Assembly: GCA_040217815.1 (NCBI GenBank)
Contig: JBEHWI010000012.1
Span: forward strand, 1 to 64,000
DNA length: 64,000 nucleotides
Origin: UBA5314 sp040217815
GTDB taxonomy: Bacteria > Bacillota > Syntrophomonadia > Syntrophomonadales > Syntrophomonadaceae
Direction of reading: 5' to 3'
Shown here: piece by piece, positions 34,153 to 43,201 of the stretch
How positions within the stretch are numbered: position 1 is the first letter of the stretch
Layout: the number at the start of each line of letters is the position of its first letter
Notes under the pieces: model-generated
Seen by the model: the letters and a program-made list of their open reading frames with translations, nothing else
Database searches by the model: none
What the model was told of the DNA's origin: nothing
Position numbers and translations under genes: made by a program

Positions 34153-34986
34153 ATGAAGGCAAGTGTACTCATCCTGGTCGAAAACACCTCGCCTACACCC
34201 GGAATAGTTGGGGAATATGGATTTTCAGCCCTTTTGGAGATAAACGGCCGCTGTTTGCTATTTGACACTGGAAATGCCGGAGCAATTTTTGAAAATGCCC
34301 GGCAATTGCATGTGGATCTAAATGCAGTTGAGGCTGTTGTTCTCAGCCATGGGCATTTTGATCACAGTGGGGCTTTACAGAAATATCTCGAGATCTATGG
34401 CCCTAAAAAAGTATATGTCCATTCCGGTGCCTTCGCCCGGCGACCCCGGAAAACCAGGCATGGTTATGAGGAAATCGGCTGCCCCTGCAGTGAAGAGGAC
34501 TTGAGCAAAGCAGGCGCACAGTTTGAATTTGTAGACAGTTTTACTGAGATACTGCCCGGTATATTTTTAAGCGGGTCCATACCCCGTCATACTGATTATG
34601 AAGATGTGGGAGGATTCGGCACTTTTAAGATCGAAATCGATGGTCAGATCAAGGATGATCCGATTGAAGACGACATGGCATTGTATATCAGCCACCCGCG
34701 CGGAACCATAATTTTAAGCGGTTGTGCCCATGCCGGAGTGATAAACACCATCAATTACGCGCGCGAAAAGCTTGATTCCCGGGTGCTGGCTTATATCGGA
34801 GGAACCCATCTGATAGGAGCCGCCCCTGGCCGGCTGCAAAAGACGGCCGAAGCCCTGAAAGAGATAAAAGTGGAAAAACTTATCGTCGCACATTGCACCG
34901 GCTTTGACGCGGCAGCCTACCTTCGACAGGAACTGGGTGAGAGCCTGGTTAAGGGCGAAGCAGGTATCAAATTTACCTTTGTATAA
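34153..34986 (+). CDS. MBL-fold protein, dihydropterin-ribofuranosyl-aminobenzene phosphate synthase-like
   Basis: 277 residues of the subfamily annotated by homology to the archaeal methanopterin enzyme. LFDTGNAGAIFENA, LSHGHFDHSGAL (metal ligands), LSGCAHAGVINTI and a late GGTHL and IVAHCTG (further His ligands) match. The real substrate in bacteria is unknown. No signal peptide. AAGGAGTGATATT precedes the ATG. The downstream protease starts 16 bp after its stop, so they may be co-transcribed. Confidence 0.85.
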   Translation: MKASVLILVENTSPTPGIVGEYGFSALLEINGRCLLFDTGNAGAIFENARQLHVDLNAVEAVVLSHGHFDHSGALQKYLEIYGPKKVYVHSGAFARRPRKTRHGYEEIGCPCSEEDLSKAGAQFEFVDSFTEILPGIFLSGSIPRHTDYEDVGGFGTFKIEIDGQIKDDPIEDDMALYISHPRGTIILSGCAHAGVINTINYAREKLDSRVLAYIGGTHLIGAAPGRLQKTAEALKEIKVEKLIVAHCTGFDAAAYLRQELGESLVKGEAGIKFTFV

Positions 34987-35002
34987 ATGGGAGGGCCATT
35001 GC

Positions 35003-37444
35003 TTGAACGTCAATAAATATCGCTTGCGAACCGGTCAACTGAGGAAAATATGCCAGCCTTCAATGTTTAAATTTGCCAGCACAAATGAATTGAAACCGCT
35101 AAAAAGGATCATCGGCCAGGAAAGAGCGGTGCGTTCTCTCGATTTTGGGCTGGATATGGAGATACCCGGCTATAATATCTATTTATCAGGCCCGCTGGGA
35201 ACCGGCAAAACCACCCTGGCTAAAAATATGCTCGATGAAAAAGCGGCCGGCAAACCTGTTCCACCTGATTGGTGCTATGTCTACAACTTTGCTTTTCCCG
35301 ACAGCCCCAGGAAGCTCATGCTGCCCCCCGGAAAAGGACGCGAATTCGCCCGGGATATGACCATCCAGGTGGAGAAGATGATCAAGAGTATTGTCAAAGC
35401 CCTGGAAGGAGAGGATTTCGAGAACAAGAAATCCCGCATCCTGACCACTTTTTCGGAAGAAACCAGCGCCATGTACCTGGCCCTGGAAGAAGAAGCCCGT
35501 GCCAATGGATTTACAATATCCCATAGCCAGACCGGGGTCAGCAGCGTTCCTCTCAAGGACGGGGAAGTCTTGAGTCAGGAAGACTACATGGCCATGAGCG
35601 AGGAAGAAAGGCAGGATTTACAGCGCCGCAGCTTTCTGGTGCAGGAGAGACTGAATGATGCTTTCCGCATGTATAAGGAGATGGAAAGGGGAACTAAATT
35701 CAGGATCAAGGCCCTGGAACAGGAAACCATCCGTTCGGTAGCCAGCAGCTTCCTATCCCACCTTTTTGAAAAATATCGCCTCTTTGAAGAAATCGTAAAA
35801 CACCTGGAGGCCATGCAGCAAGACCTGCTTGACAACAGCGAATTATTTGTCAAACAGGATGAAAACCCGGCTACTGGATTTTTCCGCAGCTTCAGCCGCC
35901 GCAACGCACTGCGACGTTATCAAGTTAATCTGTTTGTGGACAATTCTCATCTGCAGCAAGCCCCGGTGGTCTTTGAAAACAATCCCACCTACTCCAATCT
36001 CTTCGGGCAGATAGAATATGAAGGTGAATTTGGCGTACTGGCCACTGATTTCAGCAAGATAAAAGCGGGATCGATTCATAAGGCCAACGGCGGATACCTG
36101 GTCTTAAATGTGCTGGACGTTTTGAGAAATTATTATGTTTGGGATACCCTCAAAAGAGTCTTGAAGACCCGGGAAGCCAGGGTGGAGAGCGTAAGCCGCA
36201 TGTACGGGATAAGCAATTCTGAAACCTTGCAGCCTGAGCCCATTCCCATTGATATAAAGATAATCATGGTGGGCGAGGCCCTCTATTATTACCTGCTTTA
36301 TTCCATAGACGAAGATTTCCCCAAAATATTTAAATTGAGGGCTGATTTCGATGCCCAAATGCCGCGCACCCGGAAGAGTATGACCGAATATGCCCGGTTT
36401 ATTGCTTCGGTTTGCGAACATCATAAACTGCGCCACCTTACCCCGGAAGCAGTGGCGCAGCTCATCGAGTACGGCAGCCGCATGGCCGGGGACCAGGAGA
36501 AGCTCTCCACCCAGTTCAATAAACTGCTGGAGTTGATCAGTGAAGCTAACAACCTGGCTGCTCGGGAACAGACGCCTCTGGTGGAAGCTGAACAGATCAA
36601 GAAAGCACTCAAAGAAAAGCGCTATCGCGAGTCTCTTTATGAAGAGAAGCTTCAGGAATACATCAACCGCGACATTTTAATAATCAATACGACCGGTTCC
36701 AAGGTTGGGGAACTCAATGGACTGGCCGTATACGAAATGGGTGGTTATTCTTTTGGCAAACCGGTTCGAATAACCGCCAAGGCCTTTATGGGTGAAAAAG
36801 GACTTACCAACATTGAACGTGAGATACAATTGAGCGGCAGTATACATAGCAAGGGGGTTCTGACTCTGTCAGGCTACCTGGGAGCGCAATACGCTCAGAA
36901 TAAACCCCTATCACTTTCGGCCAGCCTGACCTTCGAACAGAGCTATTCGGGGGTGGAGGGCGACAGCGCGTCAAGCGCGGAGCTCTACGCATTGCTGTCC
37001 GCTATATCAGGTGTTGAACTTGACCAGGGCATCGCCGTAACCGGATCGGTTAATCAGAATGGTGAAGTTCAGGCGGTGGGCGGAGTGAATCAAAAGATTG
37101 AAGGCTTTTTTGAAGTCTGTCGTCACCGCGGCCTTAACGGTAAACAAGGAGTCATTATACCCAGGCAAAACGTATCTCAGTTAATGCTGGATGAGGAGGT
37201 TGTGTCGGCTATCCTGGCCAAACAGTTCAACGTCTGGGCGGTCGATCACATTGATCAAGGCATAGAAATATTAAGCGGCAAAGAGGCTGGCAAAAGGAAT
37301 AAGGACGGACGTTTTCCCGCCAGCAGCATGCACTATTTGGTGGACAAGAAATTAGAGGAATGGAACAAACTGGGCAGGAGGCGACTGGATGAAAAGAATG
37401 GGGATCACCGCGTCAAGAGGCTTGTGAGGAGGAGGGAGCATTGA
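35003..37444 (+). CDS. Lon-like ATP-dependent protease
   Basis: 813 residues. Not classical Lon: it lacks the long N-terminal substrate domain and starts with the AAA module. Walker A is GPLGTGKTTLAKN (about 63), a coiled-coil-rich insertion follows (about 130-300), then LKAGSIHKANGGYLVLNVLD-type segments and the Lon protease domain. The catalytic dyad fits: Ser655 in GDSASS and Lys698 in NQKIEG, 43 residues apart as in Lon. This is the family called Lon-related putative protease. The TTG at 35003 follows GGAGGG. Cytoplasmic, no membrane segment seen. It overlaps the following lipoprotein gene. Confidence 0.92.
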   Translation: MNVNKYRLRTGQLRKICQPSMFKFASTNELKPLKRIIGQERAVRSLDFGLDMEIPGYNIYLSGPLGTGKTTLAKNMLDEKAAGKPVPPDWCYVYNFAFPDSPRKLMLPPGKGREFARDMTIQVEKMIKSIVKALEGEDFENKKSRILTTFSEETSAMYLALEEEARANGFTISHSQTGVSSVPLKDGEVLSQEDYMAMSEEERQDLQRRSFLVQERLNDAFRMYKEMERGTKFRIKALEQETIRSVASSFLSHLFEKYRLFEEIVKHLEAMQQDLLDNSELFVKQDENPATGFFRSFSRRNALRRYQVNLFVDNSHLQQAPVVFENNPTYSNLFGQIEYEGEFGVLATDFSKIKAGSIHKANGGYLVLNVLDVLRNYYVWDTLKRVLKTREARVESVSRMYGISNSETLQPEPIPIDIKIIMVGEALYYYLLYSIDEDFPKIFKLRADFDAQMPRTRKSMTEYARFIASVCEHHKLRHLTPEAVAQLIEYGSRMAGDQEKLSTQFNKLLELISEANNLAAREQTPLVEAEQIKKALKEKRYRESLYEEKLQEYINRDILIINTTGSKVGELNGLAVYEMGGYSFGKPVRITAKAFMGEKGLTNIEREIQLSGSIHSKGVLTLSGYLGAQYAQNKPLSLSASLTFEQSYSGVEGDSASSAELYALLSAISGVELDQGIAVTGSVNQNGEVQAVGGVNQKIEGFFEVCRHRGLNGKQGVIIPRQNVSQLMLDEEVVSAILAKQFNVWAVDHIDQGIEILSGKEAGKRNKDGRFPASSMHYLVDKKLEEWNKLGRRRLDEKNGDHRVKRLVRRREH

Positions 37445-37755
37445 AAAGAATTAGAATACTGACTGTCGCATTGATGGCGGCATTAATCCTGACGGCAGGC
37501 TGCAATGTCAATTACAAGCAAATGTTTAGTAGGGATAAAAAGGCTGAGGAGAAGCTATTTAGAGCCGAAATACATTTTGGGGAAAACGAAAAGGTAGTGG
37601 GGTACATTAAAAGCCTCGGCGTTCAAGAAGACGCCAAGGTTTACGTGGGCGGAGCATCTTTAAACTACCTTTATGACCAGCAGGGCAATATTGTAGGGTC
37701 CTATAATTATATGCGTGTCGAATACATAAATATTTTGCCTGAAGAGCAAAGGTAA
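37441..37755 (+). CDS. Small lipoprotein, unrecognised
   Basis: 104 residues. A signal with lipobox (ALILTAGC) predicts a lipid-anchored protein. The rest is short, charged then beta-rich (VVGYIKSLGV, AKVYVGGASLNYLYD, MRVEYINIL). It starts at a TTG overlapping the protease stop (TTGA), with AGGAGGAGGG upstream, so its translation is coupled to the protease. Function unknown; the tight coupling hints at a link to the protease or simply a shared operon. Confidence 0.75.
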   Translation: MKRIRILTVALMAALILTAGCNVNYKQMFSRDKKAEEKLFRAEIHFGENEKVVGYIKSLGVQEDAKVYVGGASLNYLYDQQGNIVGSYNYMRVEYINILPEEQR

Positions 37756-37809
37756 TTACCATATTCGTGTAGAATTGTTATGAGGATATCAATAAGAGGA
37801 GGATTTACC

Positions 37810-39528
37810 GTGAAGCTTCTGGAAAGTTACGAGTTGTTTGCGCGAAAAATATCTGTTCGGATGCGGCTAATCATCATCTTTACTCTGCTGTTGGCTGCCG
37901 TGACTGGCGCTATGGGGTACTACGCGACCTCGGTAATGTCCAGCAAAATCCAAACCACAGCCGAGCAATCACTACAGGCTCAGTTGGCGTTGAGCAAAGC
38001 AATAATTGACTTGAACTATCCTGGCAACTGGAAGGTTGTAGATGGGAAGCTTCGCAAAGGAGACGTAACAATTGACGACAACTTTGCGGTGGTTGACTCG
38101 ATCGGTAAAATGACCGGAAGCAATGTAACTATCTTCCGCGGCGACACCCGGGTGTCCACCAATGTTATGAAAGACAATAAGCGGGCGGTTGGCACCCAGG
38201 CGGCAGCCGAGGTGATCCAGACTGTTTTGAAAGACGGGAAATCATTTGTCAGCCGGGTGCAGGTGGCCAATGTCGACAACTACACCTGCTATGAACCGGT
38301 AAAAGACGAAGCCGGTAAAATCGTGGGTATGGTGTTTGTGGGCGTTCCCTGCGCTCCCTATGACACCCTGGTGAATAACTTCCGAACCAGTATGTATGCT
38401 TATTCGGGAATAGCCGTCGTTTTAGGCTTGTTATTCGCTTTCTTGATAGCCTACACGGTATATAAACCGCTTGAGCGGTTGAATGTTGCAGTTGAAAAAG
38501 TAAGTGACGGTGATTTGAGCTACAAGATTCCTCATAAGGCAAAAGACGAACCAGGACAGCTGGCAGATAATGTCAATGTCATGATTGATAAGATATCCGG
38601 GCTGGTATCAAAGACCAAAAGCCTTACATCCAATGTCAGCGAATCAAGCGTCAATCTTGCCAAACGCTGCGAGATGAGCACCGGCTTGATGGAGGACATG
38701 ACCATGAAAGCCATGGAGATGAGGGAGACCGCGAGTCAGCAGGCCCAGCTAAGTGAGCGCTCCCGGATGGGTATGAGTGAAATGTCGCAGGCCATCAAAC
38801 AAGTGGCAGGAAGTGCCGAAGAGGTCTTGAATTCCGCCATGACCGCCACCAGCAAGGCCCGGGAAGGCGAGAACCAGATTGAGCGGGCTATTGAGCAGAT
38901 GAATGTTATCAGCCGAACTGTAAATTCCTCCTCCAAATTAGTGGAGGGCCTTGGCGCCAAGTCTACAGCTATAGGACAAATTGTTGATCTTATTGGCGGC
39001 ATTGCCAACCAGACCAACCTGCTGGCCTTAAACGCTGCTATAGAGGCGGCTCATGCCGGTGAGCAGGGCAAAGGCTTTGCAGTGGTGGCCGAAGAAGTTC
39101 GGAAACTGGCCGAAGAATCAGGAGAAGCCGCTCAACGCATCGCTGATTTGATAAAAGAGATCCAGCTGGAAGCCGACCACAGTATAAAAGCCATGCAAGA
39201 CGGGACCCGCGAGGTTAATCATGGAACCGAAGTTGTTTCCAATGCCGGCCATGCCTTCCGCAAGATAATCGAAGCGATCAGCCTGGTCAGCGAACAGATC
39301 CAGCAGATGACGGCTGCCAGCGAAGAAATGGCGGCCAGCATGGAATCGGCTGTGCAGTCTATTCAACAGGCCACTTCCAAAGCCGACGACAACTCCAAAG
39401 CATCCGCCGCAGTCAGCCAACTGGCCCAGGAGCAGATGGCTGGAATTGAAGAAGTTACTGCCTCAGTTGAATACCTCAATGGCATAGTTGCCGAGCTTGA
39501 GAAAGCCGTGGCCGTATTTAAGATTTAA
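37810..39528 (+). CDS. Methyl-accepting chemotaxis protein with single Cache sensor
   Basis: 572 residues. TM1 (about 18-40), an extracellular Cache-type domain (about 45-195: FAVVDSIGKMTGSNVTIFRGDTRVST and VKDEAGKIVGMVFVGVP), TM2 (about 198-220), HAMP, then a long coiled-coil signalling domain with the hairpin tip GGIANQTNLLALNAAIEAAHAGEQGKGFAVVAEEVRKLAE split across 330-375. There is no C-terminal CheR pentapeptide. The GTG at 37810 follows AGAGGAGG, better than the upstream ATG. The ligand cannot be deduced; related Cache domains bind small carboxylates. Terminator follows. Confidence 0.93.
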   Translation: MKLLESYELFARKISVRMRLIIIFTLLLAAVTGAMGYYATSVMSSKIQTTAEQSLQAQLALSKAIIDLNYPGNWKVVDGKLRKGDVTIDDNFAVVDSIGKMTGSNVTIFRGDTRVSTNVMKDNKRAVGTQAAAEVIQTVLKDGKSFVSRVQVANVDNYTCYEPVKDEAGKIVGMVFVGVPCAPYDTLVNNFRTSMYAYSGIAVVLGLLFAFLIAYTVYKPLERLNVAVEKVSDGDLSYKIPHKAKDEPGQLADNVNVMIDKISGLVSKTKSLTSNVSESSVNLAKRCEMSTGLMEDMTMKAMEMRETASQQAQLSERSRMGMSEMSQAIKQVAGSAEEVLNSAMTATSKAREGENQIERAIEQMNVISRTVNSSSKLVEGLGAKSTAIGQIVDLIGGIANQTNLLALNAAIEAAHAGEQGKGFAVVAEEVRKLAEESGEAAQRIADLIKEIQLEADHSIKAMQDGTREVNHGTEVVSNAGHAFRKIIEAISLVSEQIQQMTAASEEMAASMESAVQSIQQATSKADDNSKASAAVSQLAQEQMAGIEEVTASVEYLNGIVAELEKAVAVFKI

Positions 39529-39556
39529 ACCCGCCATTCAACAAAATGATATAATG

Positions 39557-39597
39557 ACGCAAAGCTCATTATTTAAGCGGTGGGCTTTGCGTTTTTT
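39557..39597 (+). terminator. Terminator of the chemoreceptor gene
   Basis: ACGCAAAGC pairs with GCTTTGCGT, followed by TTTTTT. Confidence 0.85.
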
Positions 39598-39617
39598 ATT
39601 ATAATCAAGGAGAAAAA

Positions 39618-40271
39618 ATGGGAGCTATCGTATTAAAAAAAATCCAGGAAAGAAACGGTCCAGGTTTTGGACTGGGTCTTAAGGAGTTTAATGTCAGTCT
39701 ACAGGAGCTTTTGGACCAGATTAATCATTTTATAGAAGCGGGCGGACTTCCCCGTTTGTGGCCCGAAACCGTAAAGCAATGCGCAGGCTGCCACCTTTGC
39801 TGCCATGAGCCGCTGCCGGTTACCAGTATTGATCTGGCAAGTATCTGCCGGGCTTTCCAAATAGATTTTATCGATGCTTTTAAATACCTGAACCTGGACG
39901 TAGACGGCAATGTTATTGATATAACCTTAAAGAGGAGAAACGGTGACTGTATTTTTCTGAATAAACAGGGGCGCTGCCGCATATATAATGACCGCCCCTT
40001 CTTATGCCAGACTTATATCTGCTGCCACATGCATGAAGGGGTGGAAGAACTGCGCAGCCAGGTAGTCAATCAAGGTATGGATGAACTGGTCCGACTGGCC
40101 ATCCTGCGATTTAAAAAAGAGGGTAAAACCCTGCCCGTTAGACAGGGAAATACTAAAAACGTCAGCCTGAACGACTGGCCGGTAAACTGCTTCAGCGGCA
40201 AAAGCACCTATGCCGAGATCCTTCTGGAAAATGTATTATCTTCAGATTTAAAGAAAGTTCTGTTAGTATAA
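39618..40271 (+). CDS. YkgJ-type cysteine-cluster protein
   Basis: 217 residues. The cluster CAGCHLCCHEPLPVT (about 55-69), CIFLNKQGRCRIYNDRPFLCQ and the following ICC fit the YkgJ/zinc- or iron-chelating family (DUF with CxxCxxCC and late Cys residues). Members bind a metal centre, but their role is not established. AAGGAGAAAAA precedes the ATG. The next two genes follow closely with good ribosome binding sites, so they may share a transcript. Confidence 0.8.
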   Translation: MGAIVLKKIQERNGPGFGLGLKEFNVSLQELLDQINHFIEAGGLPRLWPETVKQCAGCHLCCHEPLPVTSIDLASICRAFQIDFIDAFKYLNLDVDGNVIDITLKRRNGDCIFLNKQGRCRIYNDRPFLCQTYICCHMHEGVEELRSQVVNQGMDELVRLAILRFKKEGKTLPVRQGNTKNVSLNDWPVNCFSGKSTYAEILLENVLSSDLKKVLLV

Positions 40272-40303
40272 GGTTAACAAAGTGAAGTCGGGGAGGTTTT
40301 ATT

Positions 40304-40486
40304 ATGGATACAGTTGCAGCCCGTTGTTTAATGTGCGGCAAAGGCTACGATGTTCCCGAAGACCACAAGGATTTTAAAAAGCTCAAAGACCAGAACAAAA
40401 CCGAAGCCGTATTCATATGCGACTTTTGTAATAACCGGGTCAGGCATGAATCCGAAGAGCAGAACAAGCCCAAGAAGCCGATGTAG
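40304..40486 (+). CDS. YlaI-like zinc-binding protein
   Basis: 60 residues with CLMCGKGYDV (about 8-17) and ICDFCNNRVRHE (about 38-49), a two-CxxC zinc ribbon typical of the YlaI (DUF2197) family of Firmicutes. The tail is Lys-rich. GGGGAGG precedes the ATG. Function unknown in the family. Lies between the Cys-cluster protein and the hydrolase, probably in one operon. Confidence 0.78.
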   Translation: MDTVAARCLMCGKGYDVPEDHKDFKKLKDQNKTEAVFICDFCNNRVRHESEEQNKPKKPM

Positions 40487-40500
40487 GAGGATGAACCCGA

Positions 40501-41265
40501 GTGCAAGAAGAGTTAATTGTTGCAGAAGGCCGCCAACTGGCGTCCTTCTTCTTTATACCTGAAGAGTTCACCCACGTCGTAATAATATGTCATGGTTTTC
40601 GCGGCACGCGGGAAAACGGAGGACGTATATACTCGTTTGCCGAACGCCTCAACCGGATAGGGCTGGCCGCCATCGCCTTCGATTTCAGCGGCAGCGGCCA
40701 GAGCAGCGGAGCTTTTGTCGATAACACTTTATCCAACCAGGCAAAGGATCTGGAACTGGTTATTGAACATGCAGCGAAGCGCTTTTCCCGGCCGCTTATA
40801 TTATTGGGCCGGAGTTTTGGCGGTTCTACCGTACTGGCCGGAGGCAGCACAGACCCAAGGGTGGCAGCTTTTATCTTTTGGTCGACCCCGGTTCAGCTTG
40901 AGCAGACTTTTCGGGGCATGCTGCAAAACGACTACGATCTCCTGCTTAACGGACAGCCAATTACAGCCCAGGATGATGGTGGAACATTTCAGATTGGCCC
41001 CGGCCTGGCCGCCGATTTTAGCCGCCACAACTTTGAAGAGTATACGGCACGCATTGGCAAAAGGCCGGTCTTGATAATACAAGGTGAGTCGGATCAAATT
41101 GTACCGGTAATAAACGGTAAATTGTTAGAATCATTTTTGCCGGGCAGCAGCCTGTTGTTACTCCCGGAAGCTGATCACCGCTTTACAGCGCACACCACCT
41201 GGCGTGAAAATGAGACAATTAAGTGGATCGAGCGGGAAGTGTTAAAGAGGGGTGAAGGGGAATAG
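40501..41265 (+). CDS. Alpha/beta hydrolase
   Basis: 254 residues. The fold is recognised by CHGFRGTREN (oxyanion), AFDFSGSGQS, the nucleophile elbow GRSFGGS (Ser at about 105), QGESDQIVP (acid) and EADHRF (catalytic His). It is an esterase/peptidase-like enzyme of the S9/BAAT clade; substrate not predictable. GTG start with AGGAGG 10 bases upstream. The stop codon overlaps the apparent start of the next gene. Confidence 0.9.
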   Translation: MQEELIVAEGRQLASFFFIPEEFTHVVIICHGFRGTRENGGRIYSFAERLNRIGLAAIAFDFSGSGQSSGAFVDNTLSNQAKDLELVIEHAAKRFSRPLILLGRSFGGSTVLAGGSTDPRVAAFIFWSTPVQLEQTFRGMLQNDYDLLLNGQPITAQDDGGTFQIGPGLAADFSRHNFEEYTARIGKRPVLIIQGESDQIVPVINGKLLESFLPGSSLLLLPEADHRFTAHTTWRENETIKWIEREVLKRGEGE

Positions 41266-41849
41266 ACTTTTCCAGTGTAGACAGTGCTGCGGCTATAATC
41301 CGCAGCTATGGTTTCTATGGTCCCCTGGCGGCCTTCCTTCTCTTCTTTTTTCAGGCGGCTGTTCCGGTAATACCGTATCCAATTGTCGCCGGCGCGGCCG
41401 GTATACTCTATGGCAGGTTAGGGGGATTCTGTCTTGCCTATCTAGGGGCTGTAAGCGGGGCCGTCGCCCTGTTTCTATTGTCCCGCAGGCTTTCGGGAAA
41501 TCGTATATCAGATATTATTATTGAGAAATACCAGTTCGATCTTAAGGGTTTGGACCAGCGCAAGTTGTTTGCCGTCTTGTTGGCTGCCCGTTTTATACCG
41601 GTAATTCCAACTCCGGTCATCAACGTCGGCGCAGCAGTCAGTGGAGTACCTTTTACAACCTTTTTTCTGTCTTCCGCGATAGGAAAAATTCTCTGGGCGA
41701 CAGTTTACGTTTTCCTGGGACAATATTTCATCACAACTTACAATCTCAAAGGTACTATTGCCGCAGTAGGCTTGATTATTATTGTGGTCGCCCTGGGAAC
41801 AGCTTATTTACGTAAAAGGATTCCCATTCGTCGAATGGAAAAGGAGTAA
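41262..41849 (+). CDS. TVP38/TMEM64-type (VTT domain) membrane protein, apparent AUA start
   Basis: 195 residues if read from ATA at 41262. The domain is clear: AAFLLFFFQAAVPVIPYPIVAGAAGILYGR, LGAVSGAVALFLLSR, FIPVIPTPVINVGAAVSGV and a C-terminal helix; the family forms integral membrane scramblase-like proteins. No ATG, GTG or TTG occurs before the conserved first helix: the first TTG (41478) would delete it. The frame opens after a TGA at 41253, and ATA (41262-41264) overlaps the hydrolase stop TAG (41263-41265) with GAGGGG upstream, so a coupled non-standard start is proposed. Alternatives are an unusual CTG/ATC start or a sequence error. Confidence 0.75.
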   Translation: MDFSSVDSAAAIIRSYGFYGPLAAFLLFFFQAAVPVIPYPIVAGAAGILYGRLGGFCLAYLGAVSGAVALFLLSRRLSGNRISDIIIEKYQFDLKGLDQRKLFAVLLAARFIPVIPTPVINVGAAVSGVPFTTFFLSSAIGKILWATVYVFLGQYFITTYNLKGTIAAVGLIIIVVALGTAYLRKRIPIRRMEKE

Positions 41850-41867
41850 AAACCATAATTCCATGCT

Positions 41868-41896
41868 TTGACAATAAAAACATCCCATGCTAACAT
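41868..41896 (+). promoter_or_regulatory. Promoter of the third deacetylase
   Basis: TTGACA, a 17-bp spacer, and TAACAT, ending 65 bp before the ATG. Confidence 0.65.
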
Positions 41897-41961
41897 ATTG
41901 AATGGTCTGGGAGTACCTTCCTGACATTTTATAAAGCCGTTTTTTGTAAAGGACTTATCAA

Positions 41962-42879
41962 ATGAAAAAGCAAAGATTAATTCAGCTATGCATACTGTTG
42001 GCCGTCCTCGGTCTGGTCGGATTTCTTACCTTGACCGCTTTTACCATGTATAAGCAAAATCATGCCGTGGCAGTTCTGGAGTATCACAACTTCAGCGAAG
42101 TTGCGGTGGGCATGGACGATCCCTGGACCGTTTCCCAAAACGCTTTTCGAGAGCAAATGGCCTATTTAAGTCAGAACTGCCGAGTGGTCTCCTTAAAGAC
42201 CTTTTTGCAGGAAGTTGAACAGGATAAAGAAATCGCTGAAAATACTGTCGTTATAACCTTTGATGACGGATATCGCAGCAATTACCTGTTAGCCTTTCCA
42301 ATAATAAAGCAGTATAAGGTGCCTGTCACAATATTTGTTGTGGGCGATTATATAGAAAAGGGCCAGGTTGCAGACTACCCGGCCCTACGTTGGAGCGATA
42401 TGAAAGAGATGACTGATTCAGGCCTGGTTGACATCCAGTCGCATACCTATGCATTGCATGAGATGATCACTGATGTCAGTGGAAATCAGACTTCGATTTT
42501 AATGAACTATACCACTCCCTCAGGAGCCCGAGAAAGTGAAACCGAGCATTACCAGCGAATCGAAAACGACCTGGTTAAATCCAACCAGTATATTGAAAGC
42601 CATCTTGGAACAAAACCCGATATCCTATCCTGGCCGTTTGGCTCCTACGATAAGAAGGCCATGAAAGCAGCCAAAAAGGCCGGCTTCCCTTATATGGTAT
42701 CGAGGGTGGCCTATAGCAATCCAGTAATCAATGTCGATGAAGCCAACCGCCTGGTGGTTTTCCCGGATATGGATATGAATGCTTTTAAAAATCTAGTTCA
42801 GCCGCGCAAGGTGACCTACTGGGAGTCTCTTAAGCTGCAGTGGGTGAGAATTAAATTCCACGTTGGCCGCCTGCTTTAA
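41962..42879 (+). CDS. Polysaccharide deacetylase (membrane-anchored)
   Basis: 305 residues: an N-terminal anchor (about 8-30), then a NodB-type domain with VLEYHNF, TFDDGYRSNYLLAFPIIKQY (catalytic Asp pair), IQSHTYALHEM (His pair) and SWPFGSYDKKAMKAAKKAGF. This is the PgaB/IcaB-like branch that de-N-acetylates cell-surface glucosamine polymers; the substrate is not proven here. Weak ribosome binding site (GGACTTATCAA). Stands alone between a promoter and the cobalamin riboswitch. Confidence 0.87.
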   Translation: MKKQRLIQLCILLAVLGLVGFLTLTAFTMYKQNHAVAVLEYHNFSEVAVGMDDPWTVSQNAFREQMAYLSQNCRVVSLKTFLQEVEQDKEIAENTVVITFDDGYRSNYLLAFPIIKQYKVPVTIFVVGDYIEKGQVADYPALRWSDMKEMTDSGLVDIQSHTYALHEMITDVSGNQTSILMNYTTPSGARESETEHYQRIENDLVKSNQYIESHLGTKPDILSWPFGSYDKKAMKAAKKAGFPYMVSRVAYSNPVINVDEANRLVVFPDMDMNAFKNLVQPRKVTYWESLKLQWVRIKFHVGRLL

Positions 42880-42901
42880 TTGTTGTATATTGTCAGGGTA
42901 T

Positions 42902-42929
42902 TTACTGACCATCTATAGACTTATATAAT
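42902..42929 (+). promoter_or_regulatory. Promoter of the cobT riboswitch transcript
   Basis: TTACTG (42902-42907), 16 bp, TATAAT (42924-42929), just upstream of the riboswitch. Confidence 0.55.
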
Positions 42930-42942
42930 TAAACCATAAATT

Positions 42943-43110
42943 AATAGTTCATTCCTCTGGTGCCCGAAAGGGGTAAAAGGGAAGCAGGTGCAAGACCTGA
43001 GCGGACCCGCCACTGTAAGCGAAGAGTTCCAGGCCGATAAAGCCACTGGTTGAACCGGGAAGGCGGCCTATAAGGAGCGTTTGATTCGCGAGCCAGGAAA
43101 CCTGCCTGAG
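42943..43110 (+). promoter_or_regulatory. Cobalamin riboswitch 1 (cobT)
   Basis: Conserved elements in order: AAGGGAAGCAGGTGC, GACCCGCCACTGTAA, GCCACTGG, GGGAAGGCGG, and the B12 box AGCCAGGAAACCTGCC. A terminator hairpin follows at 43138-43175, so cobalamin binding probably stops transcription before cobT. Confidence 0.95.
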
Positions 43111-43137
43111 GCAATGCGCATATTGAGAGTGATGGCA

Positions 43138-43175
43138 AAGTTCTCAAGCTTAACAGCTTGGGAACTTTATTTTTT
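43138..43175 (+). terminator. Riboswitch 1 expression-platform terminator
   Basis: AAGTTCTCAAGC pairs with GCTTGGGAACTT, followed by TATTTTTT. Confidence 0.88.
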
Positions 43176-43201
43176 AGCTCATTTATAAGGAGGAGAATAT
43201 T

